A DNA stretch of 64,000 bases from Alteromonas mediterranea DE (GTDB taxonomy: Bacteria; Pseudomonadota; Gammaproteobacteria; Enterobacterales; Alteromonadaceae): contig NC_011138.3 in assembly GCF_000020585.3 (NCBI RefSeq), forward strand, positions 2,221,675 to 2,285,674. The letters run 5' to 3'. The notes beneath the pieces were generated by a model. That model did no database searches and was not told where the DNA came from. It worked only from the letters and a program-made list of their open reading frames with translations. Made by a program: the position numbers and the translations under genes. Positions 48,128-56,629 of this stretch are shown here, piece after piece. How positions within the stretch are numbered: position 1 is the stretch's first letter; each line of letters begins with the position of its first letter.

Positions 48128-50446
48128 ATGACCCATTTCCTTGAAAAATTAGTGTTTGGTAACCGAAAGATTGTGGTGGCGTTATTCACCATTGCGACGG
48201 TTTTTCTAGGTTACCAAGCCTCACAAATGCGCCTAGACGCAGGTTTTGAAAAAAACATTCCGCTAAATCACGAATACATGAAAACCTATATTGAGCATCG
48301 CCAAGATTTTGGTGGGGCAAATAATATTCTAGTATCCGTGTGTGATAAAAACGACAATATCTATAATCAAAACTTCTTCGATACCCTTAAGAATGTTCAC
48401 GATCAGTTGTTTTTTATTAATGGTGTTAACCGTTCTCTGGTTATTTCTCTTTTTTCTCCGTCAACCCGCTTTACCGAGATTGTAGAGGGCGGATTTGCTG
48501 GCGGGCCTGTAATTCCGGCTGATTTCAATTCATCTAATCCCGAAGCCCTAGAGCTTGTTGCAGCAAACGTTGAGAAGGCCAATATTGTTGGTCGACAAGT
48601 TTCAAGCGATTACAGCTGCGCCATGGTGACAGCCCAACTGCTTGATATTGACCCTCAAACCGGTGAGCCGCTAGACACCCTAGCACTGGCAGCAGAGCTT
48701 GAAGAGCAACTTCGCGGTCAATACGAAAACGATAACACTTCTATTCATATTATCGGCTTCGCGAAAATGATTGGCGATGTGGCGGATGGTGCAAAAGACG
48801 TACTGGTCTTTTTCGCCATAGCTATCGCTATCACAGCGGTTATGGTGTATTTCTTCTCTCGAAGCATTATGCTCACTATTTTACCGTTAGTATGTTCGAT
48901 TATTGCGGTTATTTGGCAGCTCGGGTTATTGACTTCAATTGGCTTTGGTATGGACCCTATGTCAATTTTGGTTCCATTCCTTGTATTTGCGATTGGTGTA
49001 AGTCACGGCGTACAGATGATCAATGCGGTAGAAAAGCACGCGGTAACAGGCATTGGTGCAAAACGTGCCTCGATGGCGGCGTTTAGAAACTTGTTGGTTC
49101 CAGGCGGAATAGCGCTGTTGTCCGATACAGTAGGCTTTATGACACTACTGGTTATCGATATCGGTATCATTCGTGAACTGGCAATAACAGCGAGTATGGG
49201 TGTGGCGGTAATTATACTTACCAACCTATTACTGCTTCCTGTATTGATGAGTTTCTTGAAACTTGACCAAAAGTATGTAGAAAAATTTGCGGGTAAGGAA
49301 AACGCCAATTCAAAATTCTGGGAAGTGATTGCATCTTGTTCGCGTAAAAAGCCGGCGGCAATCATCTTAATTGTCACCGCTATCTTATTTGTATTCGGGC
49401 ACTTCCAAGCTCAGAATATGAAAATAGGGGACTTGCATGCTGGTGCACCTGCACTTCATGAGACGTCGCGATACAACCAAGACACTTTCCTTATTACCGA
49501 CAAGTACGAAGTTACGGTCGATTACATTTCCATTTTGGTAGAAACTACGCCAGAGGCATGTACATCGCATAGCGTGATGAAGGCCATGGATGACTTCCAG
49601 TGGAAAATGGAAAACGTACAAGGTGTTCAATCGGCAGTATCGTTGGCCTCGGTAGCGAAAATTGTAAATGCAGGTTACAACGAAGGTAACGTCAAGTGGC
49701 AAGTCATTCCGCGCAACCAGCAAACCTTAGTTCAAGCTATTTCTCGTGTTCCAACATCATCAGGTCTATTAAACGGCGACTGCTCGGTCATGCCTATAAT
49801 CCTGTTTATGGAAGATCATAAAGCTGAAACGATTTCTCGCGTCGTTGACGCCGTTAAGTCATATCGCGCTGAATACCAAAGTGACGATATGAAGTTTAGC
49901 TTAGCGTCTGGCCCAGTGGGTGTAATGGCCGCAACTAATGAAGCAGTGAGTGCAGCGCAAGACCCAATGATGCTTTACGTGTTCGGTGCGGTAATTGCGC
50001 TATGTCTTATTAGCTTCCGCTCAATCAGAGCGACCTTAGTAGTGGTTATCCCACTTTACGTGGTGTCAGTATTGGCCCAAGCACTGATGACATACCTTCA
50101 AATTGGCCTCACCGTTTCTACGTTACCAGTTATCGCACTTGGCGTGGGCATCGGAGTGGACTATGGTATTTATATACTCTCTACGAAGAGCTTAATGTTG
50201 AAGAAAGGTGCGACGGTGCAAGAAGCTTATTTCGCCGCACTTAAAGAGCGTGGAAGCGCTGTTTTATTTACCGGTATTACGCTAGCAATAGGCGTGAGCA
50301 CATGGGTGTTCTCATCACTTAAGTTCCAGATGGATATGGGTATACTGCTTACATTTATGTTCGTAGTAAACATGCTTGGGGCAATAATTGTACTGCCCGC
50401 ACTTGCAAGATTCCTATGGTGGAATAAGAACGACCCCGGTGCATAA
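48128..50446 (+). CDS. RND-superfamily (MMPL/HpnN-type) transporter
   Basis: 772-aa inner-membrane protein with the RND plan: TM1, large periplasmic loop (about 35-220), TM2-6, second loop (about 415-605), and TM8-12. The TM10-equivalent motif GVGIGVDYGIYIL has the proton-relay acid. The TM4 counterpart is FAIGVSHGVQMI, where His replaces the acid. It follows the propeller gene by 15 bp and ends with a strong terminator, so it closes the four-gene cluster. No membrane-fusion protein or TolC homolog is encoded here. It may therefore act like MMPL lipid exporters, with DUF1302/DUF1329 doing the outer-membrane step. Confidence 0.9.
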   Translation: MTHFLEKLVFGNRKIVVALFTIATVFLGYQASQMRLDAGFEKNIPLNHEYMKTYIEHRQDFGGANNILVSVCDKNDNIYNQNFFDTLKNVHDQLFFINGVNRSLVISLFSPSTRFTEIVEGGFAGGPVIPADFNSSNPEALELVAANVEKANIVGRQVSSDYSCAMVTAQLLDIDPQTGEPLDTLALAAELEEQLRGQYENDNTSIHIIGFAKMIGDVADGAKDVLVFFAIAIAITAVMVYFFSRSIMLTILPLVCSIIAVIWQLGLLTSIGFGMDPMSILVPFLVFAIGVSHGVQMINAVEKHAVTGIGAKRASMAAFRNLLVPGGIALLSDTVGFMTLLVIDIGIIRELAITASMGVAVIILTNLLLLPVLMSFLKLDQKYVEKFAGKENANSKFWEVIASCSRKKPAAIILIVTAILFVFGHFQAQNMKIGDLHAGAPALHETSRYNQDTFLITDKYEVTVDYISILVETTPEACTSHSVMKAMDDFQWKMENVQGVQSAVSLASVAKIVNAGYNEGNVKWQVIPRNQQTLVQAISRVPTSSGLLNGDCSVMPIILFMEDHKAETISRVVDAVKSYRAEYQSDDMKFSLASGPVGVMAATNEAVSAAQDPMMLYVFGAVIALCLISFRSIRATLVVVIPLYVVSVLAQALMTYLQIGLTVSTLPVIALGVGIGVDYGIYILSTKSLMLKKGATVQEAYFAALKERGSAVLFTGITLAIGVSTWVFSSLKFQMDMGILLTFMFVVNMLGAIIVLPALARFLWWNKNDPGA

Positions 50447-50469
50447 ATTATTTTTGCATAGCTAAGCAG

Positions 50470-50497
50470 AAAAAAGGGCCGTTAGGCCCTTTTTTTT
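50470..50497. terminator. Terminator after the RND gene
   Basis: The stem aaaaaagggcc / ggccctttttt with loop gtta is followed by more Ts. It closes the DUF1302-to-RND cluster. Confidence 0.93.
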
Positions 50498-50642
50498 GGG
50501 TCTTTTTTGCATAGTTATCTATGCTGTTAATATAAGGTTAAAAATGGGCTTTCATTAGCGCCATTTATTAGAGAAAATAGTTTGGTACTCGGCACTTATA
50601 CCAAGTCGGATTGGTATTACGACATTCAAAAAAGGTTAACAA

Positions 50643-53600
50643 ATGACAGTCACCTCACAGCGACACTCAGTACTGCTAGACAATGTATTTGCACTTATCG
50701 ACAAGAAAGTAGATACCAAGCAGAAGTCTCTTGTGCAGCAATTCGGACGTCTGTTGTATAAAAACATATCAAGCGATGACTTAGAAAATCGCAACGACAG
50801 CGACCTGTATGGTGCAACACTTAGTTTATGGAACGGACTAGCAAAGTTCGATAATACATCGCCTTATATTCGCGTTTTTAATCCAGAAATAGCCAAGCAT
50901 GGATGGCACTCTAGTCATACGATTGTTGAAATTATCGTTTCGGATATGCCATTTTTAGTTGATTCTGTGCGTATGTTGCTGAACCGACTAAATATTACCG
51001 CTCATTTATTTCTTCATAGCCCCATTGGCATCAAGCGAGACAACTCAAACAAAGTCGACGCGTTTGCAGAGCCGGGGAAGATTATTAATGGCGCGAAAAA
51101 AGAAACCGTTTTGTTTATCGAAATTGATACACAAACGTCGAAAAAAGACATTGATGCATTAACGCAAGAGCTTTATTCAGTGGTTGATGAAGTGTCTCTA
51201 GCCGTCAAAGACTGGCAGGGAATGACCAACACACTACAAGAAGTGATAAAAAAGAGCGCTACGTTTAATTGGCCTGTTTCTGCAGACGCGAAAAAGCAAA
51301 CTAAAGCGTATTTAGAGTGGCTGGGCGATCATAACTTCACCATGATGGGCTATCGTTATTACGACGTTAAAGCTATTGAAGGTGATCATAGATGGATACC
51401 GCAAAACGATACTAGCCTTGGGTTGCTAAAAAACTCGATTAATGACCGAGAACGTTTGTTGTCTCGCTTGCCTGCTTCAGCAAGAGCCGAAGCTCTTAGC
51501 AAGAATCCGTTAATTCTAACTAAAACCAATTCACGCGCTCGCGTACACCGACCTGCCTACATGGATTACGTGGGTGTTAAAGAGTTTAATAAAGTTGGTC
51601 AAGTTGTGGGAGAGCATCGTTTCCTAGGTTTGTATTCGGCTTCTTTTTACAATAATAGCGTTACCCAACTACCTATTCTTCGAGAGAAAATTAAGCGAAT
51701 CTGTGAGCTCTCAGGTTTTGAACCAGGTACCCATGCCTACAAGGCCTTCGCAAACATTATTGAGACCTATCCTCGTGATGAGCTTCTTCAAACGCCGGCA
51801 GAAGAACTTGCTCAAATTGTAATGGGCATCTTTCAGATGCAAGAGCGCGGTATTTCTCGTCTGTTTATTCGAAAAGATACATTTGGCCGCTTTTTCTCAT
51901 GCATGGTTTTTGTTCCAAGAGAGCGCTACAACACTGAGCTAAGAAAAGAAACACAAGCGCTTTTAAAAGCGTCCTTAGGTGCAGCAGAGGAAGTGGAATT
52001 TACTACTTTCTTCTCAGAGTCTGTATATGCCCGTACGCACTATATTGCGAGAGTCAACGACAACAACGCGGAATTCGATGTGAAGGAAATAGAGCAAAAC
52101 ATTATTGAGTTGACCAAAACGTGGAACGACAGACTAGCGTCAGCAATTTCAGCCGCCCACGGTGAGGCGTCAGGCAAAGCGCTAGAACGCAAGTATAACA
52201 ACGCGTTCTCTCGAAGCTACATGGAACACAACCTTCCATCGGCTGCACTGGTTGATATCGGCAAACTTGAGACCCTAGACGACAACCATACCCTTGATAT
52301 GCTGTTCTATCGTCCGCAAGAAGAAGGCGCCGACAGTCAGGTGGTTAAGCTTAAGCTTTTCCATCGCGCAGAGCCTATTCACTTATCAGACGTTTTGCCT
52401 ATGCTTGAGAATTTTGGGTTACGCGTAATCGACGAGAGCCCATATAAAATCACATGTTCAGAAGGTGAGCGTAATTGGGTCATGGACTTCACCATGCTGC
52501 ACAAAAGCGGCCAGCATTTTGACATGGAAAAGGCGCAAGTCCTGTTCCAAGACGCGTTTGCAAAGGTGTGGTACAAAACGTTAGAAGACGACGCATTCAA
52601 CCGCCTTATTTTAGGCGCGAACATGACGGGGCGTAAGGTAACCGTATTGCGCGCTTATGCTAAGTACATGCGTCAAACCGGTAGCTCCTTCAGTCGTGAC
52701 TATATTGCTAATACGTTAGCTAATTACCCAGACATTGCCCGTTTACTGGTGGACTTTTTCGACCAGCGCTTCAATCCGAAGAAAAAGCGTAGTGAGAAAA
52801 AAGAAGAGGCACTTTTAGACACCATCAAGGCACAACTAGACAACGTTAGTAACTTAGATGACGACCGTATAATTCGTCGTTACCTTGATATGATGTCTGC
52901 CACTTTGCGCACGAACTTCTATCAGAATGATGAAGCAGGCGATGAGAAATCTTATGTCTCATTTAAGATGATGCCTGAACTTATTCCTGAAATGCCGCTG
53001 CCTTTACCGAAATTTGAAATTTTTGTTTACAGCCCGCGGGTTGAAGGTGTGCACCTTCGAGGCGGTAAAGTTGCACGCGGTGGCCTACGCTGGTCAGACC
53101 GACAAGAAGACTTCAGAACCGAAGTACTTGGCCTGGTAAAAGCACAGCAAGTTAAAAATACGGTTATCGTACCGGTTGGCGCAAAAGGTGGGTTTGTCTG
53201 TAAGAATCTGCCTGTAGGCCAAGGGCGCGAGGCTATCCAAGCAGAAGGTCAAGCATGTTATCGCATCTTTATCACCAGCTTACTGGATATTACCGATAAC
53301 ATTGTTAACGGTGAAATTGTTCCACCTAAAGATGTAGTTCGCCTTGACGATGAAGACCCTTACTTGGTGGTTGCGGCCGACAAAGGAACTGCTACGTTCT
53401 CTGATATTGCTAACGGTATCGCAGAAGACTTTGGCTTTTGGTTAGGTGATGCGTTTGCCTCTGGTGGTAGCATTGGGTACGACCATAAGAAAATGGGTAT
53501 CACTGCTCGTGGCGGCTGGGAATCGGTTAAACGCCACTTTAGAGAGATTGGCATAGACTGCCAGACTACTGATTTCACCTGCGCGGGTGTGGGTGATATG

Positions 53601-55481
53601 GCGGGCGATGTGTTTGGCAACGGTATGCTGCTTTCAGAGCACACCCGTTTGATTGCTGCATTTAACCACATGCACATTTTCTTCGATCCCAACCCGGATG
53701 CAGCTGCGAGTTACAAAGAACGCCAACGCCTGTTCGAAAACCCACGCCTTAGCTGGGAAGACTACGATAGCAAGCTGATATCGAAAGGGGGCGGTGTATT
53801 TAGTCGTGCGTCAAAATCTATCAAACTAACGCCTGAAATGAAAAAGTGGTTAGGCACACGTCAGTTAACGATGACCCCTAATGAACTTATTCATAACATT
53901 CTAAAGATGCCAGTAGATCTTCTTTGGAATGGCGGTATTGGTACCTACATTAAGAGCAAAAAAGAATCGCATTCTGAAGTAGGCGATCGCGCCAACGACG
54001 ACTTACGCGTTAATGGCCGCGATGTTCAAGCGAAAATTGTAGGCGAGGGTGGCAACCTTGGCCTAACCCAATTAGGTCGAATTGAATATGCCGCAAACGG
54101 CGGTCGTGTTAATACCGACTTTATTGACAACGTAGGTGGCGTCGACTGCTCAGATAACGAAGTAAATATTAAAATATTGCTTAATAGTTTGGTTAACGAC
54201 GGTGAGCTAACCCTTAAGCAGCGCAATAAGTTGCTTTACGATATGACCGACGATGTTAGCGAAATTGTACTTAAAGACTGCTATCGCCAAACCCAGTCTA
54301 TCTCCATTACCGAGCTAGCTGGCGTTAAGCAGCTAAAAGAGCAACTTCGCTTCATCCATGGCTTAGAGCGCGAAGGCCAGTTAAACCGCGAACTGGAATT
54401 TATTCCAAGTGATGATGAGATATCAGACCGCGTGGCGACCGATCAAGGTTTGACGCGTCCCGAGCTGAGCGTTTTGATTGCTTACGGAAAAATGGTGCTT
54501 AAAGACGCACTCAATATTCCTGAAATTACTGACAATGCTTACCACGGCAAGCTATTAGTAGAAGCGTTCCCCAAAATACTGCGTGAGAAGTTCGCTACAC
54601 ACATGCAGCAACACCCGCTTCGAAGCGAAATCATTGCAACGAAATTAACCAACAATATGGTTAATGACATGGGCCTTAACTTTGTATTTAGAATGCAAGA
54701 AGAAACGGGTGCCAGCGTCAGCGAAATTGCCAATGCCTACGCTATTGTGCACGGTATCTTCAACATGAAGACCTTGTGGGCGCGTATAGAAGAATTAGAC
54801 AATGCAATTCCAGCAAAACTTCAGCTTAAAATGCTAGATGAAGCGCGCAGAACAATGCGTCGCGCGTCGCGTTGGTACATTCGACACGGCAATAAGTCTC
54901 AAAGTATCGAAGAGGCAATTGAAAGCTATCGCGGCACCTTTGATATTCTTTCTAAGAATTTGCAGCACTATTTAGTGGAAAGTGAGTACAAACAGCTTGA
55001 AGCTGCCACCCAACAATATATTGATAAGGGTGTGCCACAAGATATCGCCTATCAAGTGGCGAGCTTCTCGAATATGTTCTCTAGTTTCGACCTGGCTCAA
55101 ATTGTGGAAGCAGACAAGCACGATACGGATGTTGTTGCTAAGCTTTATTATCAACTGGGCTCTCGTTTAGAACTGCATTGGTTCTTAGATCAGATTAACA
55201 ATCAGGCTGTAAGTAACCATTGGCAAGCGTTAGCACGTGCCTCATATCGAGAAGAGCTTGATTGGCAACAGCGCTCTATCGCCGCTAACTTATTAGCGTC
55301 ACGTGGGGATATAAGCGACGCTGATCAAATTTTAGATGAATGGATTGAAAGTAATCAGGTACTACTTAAGCGCTGGTATCAAATGATGTCAGAGTTTAAG
55401 ACCAGTACGACACACGAATTTGCGAAATTTTCTGTCGCTTTACGTGAATTGATGCTTTTAAGCGTGAAGTCTAACCATTAG
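50643..55481 (+). CDS. gdhB: NAD-specific glutamate dehydrogenase, large (180-kDa) type
   Basis: 1612-aa enzyme converting glutamate to 2-oxoglutarate and ammonia with NAD. The long N-terminal ACT-like region (about 1-700) is followed by the catalytic domain with RGGLRWSDRQEDFRTEVLGL and catalytic Lys848 in PVGAKGGF, then GVGDMAGDVFGNGML and the C-terminal dehydrogenase and helical parts. This class (L_180) is common in marine and soil proteobacteria and often allosterically controlled. It stands alone between terminators, with a 196-bp leader. Confidence 0.96.
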   Translation: MTVTSQRHSVLLDNVFALIDKKVDTKQKSLVQQFGRLLYKNISSDDLENRNDSDLYGATLSLWNGLAKFDNTSPYIRVFNPEIAKHGWHSSHTIVEIIVSDMPFLVDSVRMLLNRLNITAHLFLHSPIGIKRDNSNKVDAFAEPGKIINGAKKETVLFIEIDTQTSKKDIDALTQELYSVVDEVSLAVKDWQGMTNTLQEVIKKSATFNWPVSADAKKQTKAYLEWLGDHNFTMMGYRYYDVKAIEGDHRWIPQNDTSLGLLKNSINDRERLLSRLPASARAEALSKNPLILTKTNSRARVHRPAYMDYVGVKEFNKVGQVVGEHRFLGLYSASFYNNSVTQLPILREKIKRICELSGFEPGTHAYKAFANIIETYPRDELLQTPAEELAQIVMGIFQMQERGISRLFIRKDTFGRFFSCMVFVPRERYNTELRKETQALLKASLGAAEEVEFTTFFSESVYARTHYIARVNDNNAEFDVKEIEQNIIELTKTWNDRLASAISAAHGEASGKALERKYNNAFSRSYMEHNLPSAALVDIGKLETLDDNHTLDMLFYRPQEEGADSQVVKLKLFHRAEPIHLSDVLPMLENFGLRVIDESPYKITCSEGERNWVMDFTMLHKSGQHFDMEKAQVLFQDAFAKVWYKTLEDDAFNRLILGANMTGRKVTVLRAYAKYMRQTGSSFSRDYIANTLANYPDIARLLVDFFDQRFNPKKKRSEKKEEALLDTIKAQLDNVSNLDDDRIIRRYLDMMSATLRTNFYQNDEAGDEKSYVSFKMMPELIPEMPLPLPKFEIFVYSPRVEGVHLRGGKVARGGLRWSDRQEDFRTEVLGLVKAQQVKNTVIVPVGAKGGFVCKNLPVGQGREAIQAEGQACYRIFITSLLDITDNIVNGEIVPPKDVVRLDDEDPYLVVAADKGTATFSDIANGIAEDFGFWLGDAFASGGSIGYDHKKMGITARGGWESVKRHFREIGIDCQTTDFTCAGVGDMAGDVFGNGMLLSEHTRLIAAFNHMHIFFDPNPDAAASYKERQRLFENPRLSWEDYDSKLISKGGGVFSRASKSIKLTPEMKKWLGTRQLTMTPNELIHNILKMPVDLLWNGGIGTYIKSKKESHSEVGDRANDDLRVNGRDVQAKIVGEGGNLGLTQLGRIEYAANGGRVNTDFIDNVGGVDCSDNEVNIKILLNSLVNDGELTLKQRNKLLYDMTDDVSEIVLKDCYRQTQSISITELAGVKQLKEQLRFIHGLEREGQLNRELEFIPSDDEISDRVATDQGLTRPELSVLIAYGKMVLKDALNIPEITDNAYHGKLLVEAFPKILREKFATHMQQHPLRSEIIATKLTNNMVNDMGLNFVFRMQEETGASVSEIANAYAIVHGIFNMKTLWARIEELDNAIPAKLQLKMLDEARRTMRRASRWYIRHGNKSQSIEEAIESYRGTFDILSKNLQHYLVESEYKQLEAATQQYIDKGVPQDIAYQVASFSNMFSSFDLAQIVEADKHDTDVVAKLYYQLGSRLELHWFLDQINNQAVSNHWQALARASYREELDWQQRSIAANLLASRGDISDADQILDEWIESNQVLLKRWYQMMSEFKTSTTHEFAKFSVALRELMLLSVKSNH

Positions 55482-55503
55482 AATAGGCGCACCTTAAAGA
55501 TAT

Positions 55504-55530
55504 AAGCCCTGTTTAGCAGGGCTTTTTTTT
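55504..55530 (+). terminator. Terminator after glutamate dehydrogenase
   Basis: The stem aagccctg / cagggctt with loop tttag is followed by a T-run. It lies 22 bp past the stop and 20 bp before pyrD starts. Confidence 0.92.
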
Positions 55531-55550
55531 AGCGAGCGATCGAAACCACC

Positions 55551-56558
55551 ATGCAATCCCTAGTGCAAAAATTTCTACTTCAGTGTGAGCCTGAAAAAAG
55601 TCACGATTTCACCATTAACTGGTTAAACAAGACCCAACATACACCGCTGAAATGGATGTACAGCGCACCCACAGTCAAAAAGCCTGTCACTGTGGCTGGC
55701 ATGACATTCGATAACCCGGTTGGCCTTGCTGCTGGTCTGGATAAAAACGGGGACTGTATTGACGCATTTGCAAGTATGGGTTTTGGTTTCGTTGAAATTG
55801 GCACGGTTACACCACGGCCGCAGCCGGGTAATCCGAAGCCTCGTTTGTTTAGAATTCCTGAAAAACACGCCATTATTAACCGCATGGGGTTTAATAATAA
55901 AGGTGTCGATCATCTTATCGAGCAAGTTAAAAAAGCGCAGTTTAAGGGCCCGATTGGCATTAACATAGGTAAGAACAAAGACACTGAAGAGGCCAATGCC
56001 CTCGATGATTACCTGATTTGTTTAAACAAGGTTTATCCCTATGCCAGTTATGTAACCATCAATATCTCCTCGCCAAATACACCGGGGCTTAGAAACCTTC
56101 AATACGGTGAAGCGCTAGATAAGTTACTTGTCGGCCTTAAAGCTGCACAAGAAACCCTTACACAAACGCACAGTAAATATGTGCCGCTTTTTATTAAAAT
56201 AGCACCAGATTTAAGTGACGTAGAAATTGAAAGCATTGCTGCTTCACTTATAAACAGTAAGATGGATGGCGTTATTGCAACGAACACCACTTTATCGCGA
56301 GATGCAGTACAAGGCCTGAAACACGCCGATGAAATGGGTGGCCTAAGCGGCTCGGTCATGACAGATATGAGCCTAGAGGTGACGCGTAAGCTAAATAAAG
56401 CGTTAGATCGCGCTATTCCTATAATTGGTGTAGGCGGTATAGACTCCCCAAAGGCGGCGCAGGCACGTCTAGATGCGGGGGCTTCGCTTGTTCAGGTTTA
56501 CTCGGCTTTTATTTATCAAGGCCCGTCACTCGTTAAACGCATCGTAAACGCGTTATAA
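55551..56558 (+). CDS. pyrD: Dihydroorotate dehydrogenase (class 2, quinone-linked)
   Basis: Membrane-associated flavoenzyme of pyrimidine synthesis, 335 aa. N-terminal amphipathic helices (residues 1-40) mark class 2. The core has [17 protein letters not shown], the catalytic serine region [12 protein letters not shown] (Ser174), and the FMN phosphate site GVGGIDSP with YSAFIYQGP. Length equals that of E. coli PyrD within one residue. The preceding terminator is only 20 bp away, so the promoter must overlap it or pyrD depends on read-through. Confidence 0.96.
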   Translation: MQSLVQKFLLQCEPEKSHDFTINWLNKTQHTPLKWMYSAPTVKKPVTVAGMTFDNPVGLAAGLDKNGDCIDAFASMGFGFVEIGTVTPRPQPGNPKPRLFRIPEKHAIINRMGFNNKGVDHLIEQVKKAQFKGPIGINIGKNKDTEEANALDDYLICLNKVYPYASYVTINISSPNTPGLRNLQYGEALDKLLVGLKAAQETLTQTHSKYVPLFIKIAPDLSDVEIESIAASLINSKMDGVIATNTTLSRDAVQGLKHADEMGGLSGSVMTDMSLEVTRKLNKALDRAIPIIGVGGIDSPKAAQARLDAGASLVQVYSAFIYQGPSLVKRIVNAL

Positions 56559-56579
56559 TACCCCCGAAACCAATTTCTC

Positions 56580-56612
56580 ATGTACGTGTTTATATGATTT
56601 AAGCACGTACAT
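56580..56612. repeat. Inverted repeat in the rlmKL leader
   Basis: The 9-bp arms atgtacgtg and cacgtacat flank a 15-base loop, 18 bp before the rlmKL start. No T-run follows, so it is not a terminator. It could be a leader hairpin or an operator. Confidence 0.5.
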
Positions 56613-56629
56613 AAACTACAGGTACATGA

